A DNA stretch of 34,649 nucleotides from CAYFVR01 sp046541515 (GCA_046541515.1 JBKHDD010000032.1:1-34649); one strand, 5' to 3'. Shown: positions 25,217-33,457, counted from the stretch's first letter. Translations and numbers: made by a program. Notes: a model not told the origin generated them from the sequence alone.

Positions 25217-26424
25217 CAACCAACCGCGCCGGCCATGGAGAAGATCGGAAGATACATCGCGATGACCAGACCGCCAACGATTACCCCAAGGAAGCACATC
25301 ATGGCGGGTTCAATCATTTCCGTTAGGTTGTTGACCGCTTCGTCCACTTCCTCGTCGTAAAAATCCGCGATTTTGATGAGCATGGAATCCAGGGCGCCGG
25401 TGGATTCTCCCACCGCGATCATGGAACAGACCATGGGCGGAAAAACGCCGCTTTCCGCCAAAGGCTCCGACATCGTCCGACCCTCCGCGATGGCCGTCCG
25501 GACATCATACACCGCCAGCTCAACCGATTTATGGCCGGCGGTTCGCGCGACGATGTCAAGACCGTCCAGAATGGCCACTCCGGAGCCAAGCATGGTCCCC
25601 ATGGTCCGGGTGAACTTTGCCACCGCCACCTTTCGAATCAACATGCCAAAAACCGGAAGGTTCAGGGACCATGCGTCGATGGCGCGGCGGCCTTTTTCCG
25701 TCGAATAAACCCTTTTGAATGCATAAAAAGCAAGACCCGTTGCGATTACGATGTAAATGATGTTTGATTTGATAAAATTGGAAATATCAATAACCAATTG
25801 AGTTAGGCCAGGTAATGCAGCTCCCATTTCGGCGAACATTTGGGAAAAAACTGGGATAACGAAAATCATGATAACTGCTACGACAACGATGGCCACCGCC
25901 ACGGTTATGGCCGGATACATCATTGCGCTTTTCACTTTGGCCTTCAGCTTGGCGGCTTTTTCCAGCGTCTCCGAAAGTCGGCGAAGAATCGCGTCCAAGA
26001 TGCCGCCGGTTTCCCCGGCCGCGACCATGTTCACGAAAAGGTCGTCGAAAATATTCGGGAATTTGCCCAGAGCTTCCGCAAGGGTCGTTCCGCCTTCCAC
26101 GTCATCCTTGATTTTTTTGAGGTTTTTCTTAAATGTCGGATTTTCCGATTGGCTGGCCAGCAGATCCAGGCATTGAATGATGGGCAGGCCGGCGTCGATC
26201 ATGGTGGAAAACTGACGACAAAAAATAATGACATCTTTGTTGGTGACTTTGGGTTGAAAAAAATCGATATTTTCAAAAATATCCTTGGGTTTTTCCTTGA
26301 CCTTGAAAGATGCAAGGCTCTTTTTGCCAACATGGCTTTTGGCGATATCCAAGTTGGCGGCTTCGATGGTTCCCTGGACGGTTACGCCTCGCTTGTTTTT
26401 TCCCTTCCAGACAAATTCAGTCAT
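25216..26424 (-). CDS. pilC: Type IV pilus / type II secretion platform protein PilC
   Basis: 402 aa, the standard length. PilC is the inner-membrane platform on which PilB and PilT ATPases drive pilin assembly and removal. Two T2SSF domains are seen: about 68-190 (FCRQFSTMIDAGLPIIQCLDLL ending in a membrane helix near AVAIVVVAVIMIFVIP) and about 270-395 (FTRTMGTMLGSGVAILDGLDIV ending in MCFLGVIVGGLVIAMYLPIF). The N-terminal FVWKGKNKRGVTVQGTIEA is the usual PilC opening. AGGAGG lies 5 bases before the ATG, the best site in the window. pilB and pilT, which normally precede it, are not on the upstream side here. Confidence 0.93.
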   Translation of the reverse strand: MTEFVWKGKNKRGVTVQGTIEAANLDIAKSHVGKKSLASFKVKEKPKDIFENIDFFQPKVTNKDVIIFCRQFSTMIDAGLPIIQCLDLLASQSENPTFKKNLKKIKDDVEGGTTLAEALGKFPNIFDDLFVNMVAAGETGGILDAILRRLSETLEKAAKLKAKVKSAMMYPAITVAVAIVVVAVIMIFVIPVFSQMFAEMGAALPGLTQLVIDISNFIKSNIIYIVIATGLAFYAFKRVYSTEKGRRAIDAWSLNLPVFGMLIRKVAVAKFTRTMGTMLGSGVAILDGLDIVARTAGHKSVELAVYDVRTAIAEGRTMSEPLAESGVFPPMVCSMIAVGESTGALDSMLIKIADFYDEEVDEAVNNLTEMIEPAMMCFLGVIVGGLVIAMYLPIFSMAGAVG

Positions 26425-26660
26425 GCTTTCCTCCTGCGGAACAGTCGGATGTTTTCATGGGATTTCGTCCCGACTGGATACCATATCCGGGGTTGACCGA
26501 CAAGTCCGCTGAAGCCGGTATCGCTTGGCGGATTTGAGGGGTGGGATTAGAAATGGTTGACTTTCAAGCTTAACAAGGTTTGCCCCGATCGTTCCGTGAC
26601 GGACTTTGCATTTTGCGACGCCGATGGTTGGCAATTCGAAACGGCGACACCCCATGGTCT

Positions 26661-26691
26661 CCGTCGGCCGGGGCCGACGGAAAGCTTTTTC
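26661..26691 (+). terminator. Intrinsic terminator with no known upstream gene
   Basis: CCGTCGGC at 26661-26668 pairs perfectly with GCCGACGG at 26673-26680 around CGGG, followed by AAAGCTTTTTC. This is the most canonical intrinsic terminator in the window, yet no + strand gene precedes it for thousands of bases. Confidence 0.7.
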
Positions 26692-26692
26692 A

Positions 26693-26721
26693 TTGACAGG
26701 ATATCTTGCTTGGGTTCAAAT
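26693..26721 (+). promoter_or_regulatory. Possible sigma-70-type promoter for the TerD-TerA gene
   Basis: A perfect TTGACA at 26693-26698 is followed after 17 bases by TCAAAT (26716-26721), a weak -10. It sits about 70 bases before the start codon and just after the terminator, so the gene is probably insulated from upstream transcription. Confidence 0.4.
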
Positions 26722-26792
26722 CTTGCCAATCCCCATTTTTGGCGGATTTCTTGCGACCCGAAGAAACCCTCAAGAAACCCGGAGGTCTGGCG

Positions 26793-27962
26793 ATGGAGTT
26801 GAAACAGAAAGGCGGCAAGGCGGATATTGGATCGTTCAAGAGAATGGACGTTTCCCTTGTTTGGACCGCGCCCGTGGACCTGGATTTGATGGCTTTTTAC
26901 CGAACCAAAGACGGTCGGGAAGGCGGTGTCTATTCCGAAAATTATTCCGGCGGGTCCCTGGGGGCCTTGACGGAATTTCCTTTTGTTCAACTTTCGGGCG
27001 ACGCCGGCCTTGGCGCGAAAGGTGGACAAAACCAGGAGGATTTGTCCATCGCCAAACTGGACGATTTTGAGGCGCTTTACATTTGCGCCCTGAATTTTAC
27101 CGACGCCTCCAGCGGGTCGGCCCGGGTTTTCGCGGATTACGACGCCAAGGTACGGGTGAAAACGGAACGGGGCGAAACCCACACCGTGGCCCTGGATTCC
27201 CCCAGCCCGGGGCCGGTGGCGGTAATCTGCAAACTGGCGGGAGGCTTCGTCAGCAACGAACTGATCAACGACAGCGAGGTCATGAGCCTCGACGATTTTC
27301 GATCCCGAATTCCAGGGGCCGCGGCGTTGAAAATCGCATCCAAAGTGACCCTCAAGGCCAAGGGCGACAGCTTCGCCATCAAACCGAAAATCGCTTCCGG
27401 GGATCTTTTGATTAATCTGAACTGGAACGCTCACCCGCCGGACGCCCCGAAAAAGGGGGGACTTTTCTCCAAACTGATGGGCGGCGGAGGGGGCGGCGGC
27501 GCGGTGGATCTGGACCTGGGCTGTCTATTCGAGATGAGCGACGGCGCCAAAGGCGCCATTCAGCCTTTGGGAAAAAGTTTCGGAAATTTCGATTTTCCGC
27601 CCTACATCCTCCACCTGGGAGACGACCGGACCGGCGCGTTCGCCGAAGGCGAAAACATGAAGATCAACCTGGCCCGGATGGGCGATCTCCGTCGGGTGTT
27701 GATCTACACTTATATTTACGAGGGCGTTCCCAACTGGGCCAGCACGGACGGGGTGGTGACCGTCAAAGTTCCCGGTCAGCCGGTGCTGGAAGTGCCCATG
27801 GGCGGCCAGATGGACAACCGGCCTTTTTGCGCGATCGCGCTGTTGGAGATGGGCGGCGGAAATATCAAGGTCACTCGACTGGTCACCTTCCACCAGGGCC
27901 ACAAGGAATGCGACAATGCCTATTCTTTCGGGCTTCGATGGGTTGCGGGCTCCAAGGACTAG
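26793..27962 (+). CDS. TerD-TerA type tandem stress protein
   Basis: 389 aa, soluble. The first half (about 1-180) is a TerD-like domain starting MELKQKGGKADIGSFKRM, nearly the same opening as the separate TerD-like protein at 29078-29611; it carries the calcium-binding type segments VDLDLMAFY and QLSGDAGLG. A linker with a run of seven glycines (about 227-233) leads to a second TerD/TerA-type domain with VDLDLGCLFEMSDG, HLGDDRTGAF and a C-terminal SFGLRWV. TerA/TerD proteins belong to tellurite, phage and chemical stress systems; their exact action is unsettled. GGAGG lies 7 bases before the ATG at 26793; an upstream ATG at 26706 is less likely. No TerB, TerC or TerY gene is nearby. Confidence 0.85.
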   Translation: MELKQKGGKADIGSFKRMDVSLVWTAPVDLDLMAFYRTKDGREGGVYSENYSGGSLGALTEFPFVQLSGDAGLGAKGGQNQEDLSIAKLDDFEALYICALNFTDASSGSARVFADYDAKVRVKTERGETHTVALDSPSPGPVAVICKLAGGFVSNELINDSEVMSLDDFRSRIPGAAALKIASKVTLKAKGDSFAIKPKIASGDLLINLNWNAHPPDAPKKGGLFSKLMGGGGGGGAVDLDLGCLFEMSDGAKGAIQPLGKSFGNFDFPPYILHLGDDRTGAFAEGENMKINLARMGDLRRVLIYTYIYEGVPNWASTDGVVTVKVPGQPVLEVPMGGQMDNRPFCAIALLEMGGGNIKVTRLVTFHQGHKECDNAYSFGLRWVAGSKD

Positions 27963-27982
27963 GAACTCGGAATTTGTCAACG

Positions 27983-28092
27983 TACCGTTTTCTTTCATCC
28001 CAATGCCGTTTTTTGACGGAATCGGACAGGGGCGAATTGCATTCCCCCTTGTGCAATCTTGCACGGTTGGGCAATGGAAATCCAAAACGGTA
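27983..28092. repeat. Dispersed palindromic repeat, copy C (diverged)
   Basis: Ends TACCGTTTT (27983-27991) and AAAACGGTA (28084-28092) form a perfect 9-bp inverted repeat. Inside, ACAGGGGCG, CCCCCTTGTGCAATC and GGAAATCC occur in the same order as in the element at 9645-9744, with about ten extra bases. No target duplication is seen. It fills the gap between two convergent genes. Confidence 0.65.
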
Positions 28093-28123
28093 TTTCAGCC
28101 GCCGTTGCGTCCCCAATGGGGGA

Positions 28124-28957
28124 TTAGCCGCATTGGGCGTCCAATCGTTGAAGCGCGCCGGCAATCTGGCGGTCCACCTTTTGGAAGCCTCGACCGCTGA
28201 ATCCTCCCGTTTTACCGCCGAATGCGAGAATATCCAAAGCCGCCAGCTCTATGGCCTTGAATCGGGTCGGGATCATCGGATGGGAACGCGCGGCGGAGGA
28301 TGCCGGGGTCGGGCCGGCGAGGGCGGCTTCCAACGCCTCGTACTGGTCGCGCAAAGAGCGAAGCACCCGATCCTCGTCGATGCCCGCCAAACCGCTGGCG
28401 GTGCGAAAAAGCGCGGAAATGGCCGCCCCCAGGCGTCCGCAGCACAACATGCCCACCCGGTCGGCGGAAACCTCCGCGGCCCGGGACCAGCGCAAAAGCA
28501 ATTGGGTGGCGGCCGGTTCGCGACCGCCCAGGGCTTCCACGAGTTCGCGGACCGGAAAAGCGGAGTGTTGAAACACCACATGCCCCAACTCATGGCCAAA
28601 CACGAACCGCAACTCTTCGGATGAAAATTCGTTGATCAGGCTGGAATGGACCAGCAGGTCGAAGGTTTCCCCCTGGGCGAAAACGCTGGCGTTGTAAACG
28701 GGATTTTGGCAGACGAAAAGGTCGCCCACCCAGCCGCCGCCGATCCGTTCCAGGCAACTTCGATAGGCGCCATACACCTCCGGAAGCAACGCTTCCGTCA
28801 CCCGAACGGCGTCTCCCAGGAGATCCCGTCGGCGGGAATCCAGCAATTGCCGGCCCCGAACCCGATCCAGCAACGGGATCGGCCCGAACCGTCGGGCGAT
28901 GGCATGAAGCAGTTCGGTTTCATACCCGAAACGCAAGGTTTCGATTTCGCCGAACAC
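28124..28957 (-). CDS. Cytosolic M48-like zinc metallopeptidase
   Basis: 277 aa with no signal peptide and no membrane helix, unlike HtpX-type M48 enzymes. The zinc motif FGHELGHVVFQH (HELGH at 122-126) and the third ligand region RAAEVSADRVGM (Glu162, Asp166) are complete, so it should be active against an unknown protein substrate. The start is GTG with AAGGAG 5 bases upstream. It follows the TerD-like gene on the same strand by 120 bases and faces the TerD-TerA gene, which suggests a stress-related job; the link is by position only. Confidence 0.85.
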   Translation of the reverse strand: MFGEIETLRFGYETELLHAIARRFGPIPLLDRVRGRQLLDSRRRDLLGDAVRVTEALLPEVYGAYRSCLERIGGGWVGDLFVCQNPVYNASVFAQGETFDLLVHSSLINEFSSEELRFVFGHELGHVVFQHSAFPVRELVEALGGREPAATQLLLRWSRAAEVSADRVGMLCCGRLGAAISALFRTASGLAGIDEDRVLRSLRDQYEALEAALAGPTPASSAARSHPMIPTRFKAIELAALDILAFGGKTGGFSGRGFQKVDRQIAGALQRLDAQCG

Positions 28958-29008
28958 GGCTTCTCCTTGGTGGAGGGAGGGGTTGACCGGTCCCGAAAAC
29001 GGAACCCC

Positions 29009-29048
29009 GGATGCGCGCCCCGGCGAATGAACCCGGGGCCGCGCATCC
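29009..29048 (-). promoter_or_regulatory. 15-bp hairpin between the TerD-like and M48 genes
   Basis: Bases 29009-29023 pair with 29033-29048 with one bulged base around a nine-base loop; the stem is almost all G-C. Read on the minus strand only a short GTTTTC follows at a distance, so it may be a weak terminator, an attenuator lowering M48 expression relative to the TerD-like gene, or an RNA-stabilising stem. Confidence 0.6.
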
Positions 29049-29077
29049 GTTTCTGACCGTATGTTCGGGAAACCGCC

Positions 29078-29611
29078 CTATCCGTTGATGATGTCCATCA
29101 ACTGCTGAAGCGTTTTGAGGCCCTTCAAGGTCCCGGCCTTGCTGCTGTTGATCAGTTTGGCCCCCACGGGACTGGAATTGTCGATGGTGGCGAGAAGCGC
29201 GACGTTTCCCATGTCTCCGGTATCCAGATTCACGTTGTGGCTGTTGCCCTTGTCGTCCATGAGGGTCATGTTGACGTCGCTCTCCTTGAACCGGGCGGGC
29301 GCGCCGTCTTGGACCTTTCCGTAATCCCAACACAGCAGCCAGACGTACTTCATGTCGTCCAGCTTGGTGATCCGCATGGTCTCCTCGTTGTCGCCGCCGG
29401 TATCCCCGACGCCCTCGTCGCCGGAAAGCTGCATGTACGGAAAGGCGTTCAGATCGCCTTGTTCTCCAAAATAAATCAGTCCCTGTTTGCCGTCTTTCCC
29501 CTCGTAGGCCGCCGCCAAGTCGAAATCGGCGGCGGTGGTCCATTTCATGGTCACCATCAGTTGTTTAAATCCGCCAACATTCGCCTCGGAACCTTTCTGC
29601 TTCAGTTCCAT
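29078..29611 (-). CDS. TerD-like single-domain stress protein
   Basis: 177 aa, soluble. The opening MELKQKGSEANVGGFKQLMV and the motifs AADFDLAAAYEGKDGK, QLSGDEGVGDTGGDNEE and LCWDYGKVQDG match the first domain of the TerD-TerA protein in the same locus and the TerD fold, with acidic residues placed to bind calcium. A C-terminal tail of about 20 residues (AGTLKGLKTLQQLMDIING) is helical. GAGGAGGT lies 6 bases before the ATG. The M48 gene follows on the same strand. Function within the Ter stress response is inferred from family. Confidence 0.85.
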   Translation of the reverse strand: MELKQKGSEANVGGFKQLMVTMKWTTAADFDLAAAYEGKDGKQGLIYFGEQGDLNAFPYMQLSGDEGVGDTGGDNEETMRITKLDDMKYVWLLCWDYGKVQDGAPARFKESDVNMTLMDDKGNSHNVNLDTGDMGNVALLATIDNSSPVGAKLINSSKAGTLKGLKTLQQLMDIING

Positions 29612-29798
29612 GAGTTACCTCCTCGTTTGAAAGGGGTTGCGCGGCGGGCTGGTCGCTCGGACAACCGTCGACCCGCCGGTTTCCTGACGTTCTATACCGA
29701 GGCGGTCGGGCCGTCGTCAAATGAAAAACCCAATGGAATTTTCCGGCCTTCGTCCGGAAGGGCTTCATCCGCGTTGTTCGACGACGCCTCCGCCGGTC

Positions 29799-30836
29799 CT
29801 ATGCCAAGCGCGAACCGGAGGCTTCCGGCAAAATCCGTTGCTTGGCGGCGAGAATTCGGGAGACCGATTCCGCGGCGCGGCGGCAATCATCTTCCCGTTC
29901 TCGGATGATCCGCGCCATTTGGGTTTTCGCGGATTCCGCGGCCGGTCCGGGATGACAAATTAGAATCAGATCGATCTCCGAGGCCAGGATTTGGGGGATC
30001 GCCTGTTCCAATGAATAATGACGATGGATGGCCCCCATGTCGAGATCGTCCGTTAGCACCAATCCGGAAAAGCCCAATTCTTCCCGAAGCAGATCCCGCG
30101 CGATGGCGGGGGAAAGGCTGGCCGGCCATCGCGGGTCCAGCGCCGGATAGAGAATGTGCGAGAGCATGATTCCGGCCACGCCCGCTTCGACGGCGGCGCG
30201 GAAGGGCGGAAGTTCCATCGACTCCATTTCCGCCAGGGACGCCGCCATCCTCGGCAGGTCTTCGTGGGAATCCAGCACGGTGCGGCCGATTCCCGGAAAA
30301 TGTTTGGCCACCGCCAAAAGCCCCCCTTCTTGCATCGCCCGGATGGCCCGTCGGCCCATGGCGGCGACCCGGTCGGGGCCGCCTCGAAAGACCCGCGCTT
30401 CCATGATGCCGGCTTCGCCGGGCGGAGCCACGTCCATCACCGGGGCCAGGTTCATTTGAATCCCCACGTCCAAGAGTTCTCGCGCGGAGGTTCGCCCAAA
30501 AAAATCTGCGTCTTCCAAGGTTTCCATGGCGGGATTGCCGGGAAAAACGGTAAACGGAGGCCCAAGCCGCGCCACAGTCCCGCCCTCCTGGTCGATGGAA
30601 ATCAACAGCGGCGGCAATCCAATGGAACGTGCGAAATCCTGGGCGTCGGCGCAGAGGGTTCGAAGCTGTTCGGGGCTCTCGACGTTGCGGCGAAACAGGA
30701 TCAGTCCCCCCGGTTCGATCCCGGAAAGGATGCCCGCGAGATGGTCGTCAAACCGCGTACCGTCAAATCCGACCATCAGCCGTTGTCCGGCAAGGCGATC
30801 AATCGACCAGTTGTCGAAAATTGGAGATTGGGGCAT
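29799..30836 (-). CDS. nagZ: Beta-N-acetylhexosaminidase (NagZ, GH3)
   Basis: 345 aa, the usual length of single-domain cytosolic NagZ, which removes GlcNAc from anhydro-muropeptides in peptidoglycan recycling. Seen: SIDQEGGTVARL, KHFPGIGRTVLDSHEDLP (178-195; the DSH triplet carries the general acid/base His) and the nucleophile motif LTDDLDMGAI (about 261-270). The second motif has Ile where KHFPGHG is usual. The ATG at 30836 has AAAGGA 5 bases upstream; the frame stays open to 31094 but the extra part is not family-like. mltG lies 193 bases upstream on the same strand, so both may be transcribed together. Confidence 0.9.
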   Translation of the reverse strand: MPQSPIFDNWSIDRLAGQRLMVGFDGTRFDDHLAGILSGIEPGGLILFRRNVESPEQLRTLCADAQDFARSIGLPPLLISIDQEGGTVARLGPPFTVFPGNPAMETLEDADFFGRTSARELLDVGIQMNLAPVMDVAPPGEAGIMEARVFRGGPDRVAAMGRRAIRAMQEGGLLAVAKHFPGIGRTVLDSHEDLPRMAASLAEMESMELPPFRAAVEAGVAGIMLSHILYPALDPRWPASLSPAIARDLLREELGFSGLVLTDDLDMGAIHRHYSLEQAIPQILASEIDLILICHPGPAAESAKTQMARIIREREDDCRRAAESVSRILAAKQRILPEASGSRLA

Positions 30837-31029
30837 CTTTATCCTTTCCGGTCTTTCTCGGATTTTCTTTCCGACGTCGGGAGGGGGCACGATTTTCCGA
30901 CGAAGCCGAAGTGTGGGGGTTTTCCCGCCGGGCGAAGGAGAAAAGGGTTCCTCGCGCCAATCCATAAACGGATTTTTCCCCCACTTGGACCCTTTGACGC
31001 AGCCCGCCGCCGCCGCCCCTCCCCCGATA

Positions 31030-32034
31030 TCATTGCCCCAACTGGAAACGGCGGACGGCGCGGTTGTGATCCCGTAGATTCGTGGAAAACACATGGGTAC
31101 CGTCCCCTCGGGAGACGAAGTAGAGTTCGTCGGTTTCCATGGGATAAAGGGCGGCTTCCAGCGCGGCGGCCCCGGGACTTGCGATGGGCCCGGGCGGAAG
31201 ACCGGCCATCTGGTAGGTGTTGTAGGGCGTGGGCGTATCGAGATGGGCGCGGGTCAGGTTGCCGTCAAAATCGGCCACGCCGTAAATCACCGTGGGATCG
31301 CTTTGCAGGCGCATGCCGATGCGGAGCCGATTGTGAAACACCCCCGCGATGCGGGACCGTTCTTCCGGAGCGCCGGTTTCCCGTTCGATGATGGAGGCCA
31401 GGGTCACGATTTCATGGACCGTAAAGCCCAATTCCGCCGCCCGCTCCCGCCATTCCTCCCGGAAAACCGCGTGGAATCGGTCCAGCGGGGTCTGGATGAT
31501 TTCCGGCACGGTGGCGGAACGGGAGAAAAGATAGGTGTCGGGGAAAAGATACCCCTCCAAACTATCCGCCGGGATGCCCCGTTCCCGGGTCCACTGGGGA
31601 TCGGAGGCCGCCGAGAGAAATTCTTCCGCAGAGGCCAGTCCGGCCTCCGCCACCGCGTCGGCGATCTGGCGGAGGGTGAAGCCCTCGGGAATGGTCAGTC
31701 GGATTAGAACGACCCGCCCTTCCGCCAGGTTGCGGAGCAATTGAAGGGGCGTCATGGCGGTGGAAAGCCGATATTCTCCGGCCTTGATCCGGCGGTCGAA
31801 GCCGTGCCATCGGGCCAACAGGCGGAACCGGAGCGGGTCACGAACGATGCCCGCGGCCTCCAGCCGGTCCAGCACGCCCTCAAACCCCTGCCCCCGCTGG
31901 ATGGCGACGGTTCGTTCCGCGTCCCTTTCGGCCATTGGGGCCCGGGAATACCGGCGAAGATCCTGGACGCCCCATGCGGCGGCAATTCCGGCAAGGATCA
32001 GGCCCAGAGCAAGCAATAAAAAAATTCGTTTCAC
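31030..32034 (-). CDS. mltG: Endolytic transglycosylase MltG
   Basis: 334 aa. One N-terminal membrane helix (KRIFLLLALGLILAGIAAAW, about 2-21) anchors a periplasmic LysM-like part (about 40-110) and the YceG catalytic domain (about 110-330). The catalytic Glu is in TLASIIERETG; EGYLFPDTYLF, SDPTVIYG and PYNTYQMAGLPPGPI are the family motifs. MltG cuts nascent glycan strands and sets their length. The GTG at 32034 is chosen because GAGAGGA is about 9 bases upstream; the ATG at 32064 has no ribosome site. Confidence 0.92.
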   Translation of the reverse strand: MKRIFLLLALGLILAGIAAAWGVQDLRRYSRAPMAERDAERTVAIQRGQGFEGVLDRLEAAGIVRDPLRFRLLARWHGFDRRIKAGEYRLSTAMTPLQLLRNLAEGRVVLIRLTIPEGFTLRQIADAVAEAGLASAEEFLSAASDPQWTRERGIPADSLEGYLFPDTYLFSRSATVPEIIQTPLDRFHAVFREEWRERAAELGFTVHEIVTLASIIERETGAPEERSRIAGVFHNRLRIGMRLQSDPTVIYGVADFDGNLTRAHLDTPTPYNTYQMAGLPPGPIASPGAAALEAALYPMETDELYFVSRGDGTHVFSTNLRDHNRAVRRFQLGQ

Positions 32035-32139
32035 GCGATCAATCCTCTCCAAGGGTCCTGTCATACGTCAACCGGGGGAACCGTGTCAAAGGAAACCCGG
32101 GCACCGTCGGGGTCTTGGCCGCCGTTGCGTTCGGCATGA

Positions 32140-32168
32140 TTGACAGCCGCCCCCTGTCCCATCATATT
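32140..32168 (+). promoter_or_regulatory. Likely sigma-70-type promoter for the radical SAM gene
   Basis: TTGACA at 32140-32145, 17 bases, then CATATT at 32163-32168. It lies in the divergent gap with mltG, about 95 bases before the start codon. Confidence 0.55.
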
Positions 32169-32262
32169 TTAAGTTGAAAACCAAGGCGGCCAATCGGCAT
32201 CTCCGGACGTTCCCTTTTTCCGAAGGAAACAGGCCGAAACGAACCCAAAAATAGGAGCGATG

Positions 32263-33420
32263 ATGAATCGAAAAACGGAACCCTACGCCGGTTTCGAGCA
32301 GGGGCCCATTCGCCCCCCCAGCGAGGCGTCGAGCCTCCTGATTCGCGTGACCCGCAACTGTCCCTGGAACCATTGCGCTTTCTGCCCCGTTTACAAGGGA
32401 ACCCGTTTTTCCCTTCGGCCCCCGGAACATGTCCGGCGTGACATCGACGCCGTCCATCGGCAGGTCCAACGGCTTCAGGAAGCGTCGGGAGGGGACGGCC
32501 GTCTGGATGGAAAAACCGTCCAAGACCTTTCTCGGCAAACGCCGGCAAGCGAAGCCGCCCCCTTTCAGGCCGCCCTCCACTGGCACGCCGGGGGAATGCG
32601 CTCCATTTTTTTGCAGGACGCAAACAGCCTGGTGATGCCGCCGGACGCGTTGATCGACATTCTTCGACATCTTCGGGAGCGATTTCCCCGGGTGGAGCGG
32701 ATCACCTCCTACGCCAGGTCCCACAGCATCGCCCGCATTTCCGACGACCACTTGCGCGCCATGCGGGAAGCGGGGCTCAACCGGATTCACGTCGGCATGG
32801 AATCCGGCTCCGATCGGGTCCTGGAACGGGTCCGCAAAGGCAGCGACCAGGCCACCCAGATTCGGGCCGGCCAAAAAGTTAAACGGGCGGGCATGTCGTT
32901 GTCCGAATACGTCATGCCGGGTCTGGGCGGGCGGGATCTCTCCGATGCGCACGCCCTGGAGACCGCCGAAGCCCTAAACCAGATCAATCCCGATTTCATT
33001 CGCCTGCGGACGCTGGCCCTTCCCGGCAACACCCCCCTGGCGGAGGAATACCGGTCCGGTCGCTTCGAAAAACTGACCGACCGGGAAACCGTGGCCGAAA
33101 TCCGTCGGTTCATCGCGGCCCTGGAGGGCATCCAAAGCCAGCTGGTCAGCGACCACATTCTGAATCTCTTCCAGGAGGTGGAGGGGCGACTGCCCGAAGA
33201 CCGAGACCGGCTCCTGGAACCGCTGGATCGGTTTCTCTCGATGTCTCCGGACGACCAGTGCGCCTACCAGGTCGGGCGACGAATGGGCGTCTTCTCCCGG
33301 CTCTCCGACATGGAATCCCCTCGCCGGATGCGACGGGTCCAACAGGTGATCCGCCAACACGGCATTACTCCGGAATCGGTGGACGGGGTCATCGAGGAGA
33401 TGATGAAGCGCTTCATCTGA
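32263..33420 (+). CDS. Radical SAM protein with CX4CX2C motif
   Basis: 385 aa, cytosolic. Near the N-terminus RVTRNCPWNHCAFCPVYKG gives a CX4CX2C cluster motif, with spacing like Elp3 rather than the usual CX3CX2C. It is followed by an insertion (about 50-110), then FLQDANSL, RITSYARSHSI, GLNRIHVGMESGSDRVLERV (SAM and barrel strands) and KRAGMSLSEYVMPGLGG. The C-terminal 100 residues are helical. I recall related Desulfobacterota proteins, but no defined reaction. ATG at 32260 and 32263 stand in tandem; AGGAG is 5 bases before the second, which is chosen. Confidence 0.85.
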   Translation: MNRKTEPYAGFEQGPIRPPSEASSLLIRVTRNCPWNHCAFCPVYKGTRFSLRPPEHVRRDIDAVHRQVQRLQEASGGDGRLDGKTVQDLSRQTPASEAAPFQAALHWHAGGMRSIFLQDANSLVMPPDALIDILRHLRERFPRVERITSYARSHSIARISDDHLRAMREAGLNRIHVGMESGSDRVLERVRKGSDQATQIRAGQKVKRAGMSLSEYVMPGLGGRDLSDAHALETAEALNQINPDFIRLRTLALPGNTPLAEEYRSGRFEKLTDRETVAEIRRFIAALEGIQSQLVSDHILNLFQEVEGRLPEDRDRLLEPLDRFLSMSPDDQCAYQVGRRMGVFSRLSDMESPRRMRRVQQVIRQHGITPESVDGVIEEMMKRFI

Positions 33421-33457
33421 AAAACCGGTTCCCGTTCGTCCATGCCGGTCCCAATGC

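Larger units (their letters stand above)
26425..26792. other. 368-base divergent region between pilC and the TerD-TerA gene
   Basis: It holds a + strand terminator (26661-26691) and a likely + promoter (26693-26721), both listed separately. The 230 bases left of the terminator are neither clearly coding nor repeated; a small RNA on + ending at the terminator is possible. A minus-strand open frame at 26455-26655 has no ribosome site or family and is not accepted. No sigma-54 box was found for pilC. Confidence 0.4.

Noticed and set aside
26455..26655. 66-aa open frame on the minus strand upstream of pilC
   Set aside because: No ribosome site, no recognised family, overlaps the expected pilC promoter region; kept as non-coding.
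26708..26730. GGTTCAAATC resembling a tRNA T-arm
   Set aside because: The flanking five bases do not pair and no acceptor, D or anticodon stems can be built around it.
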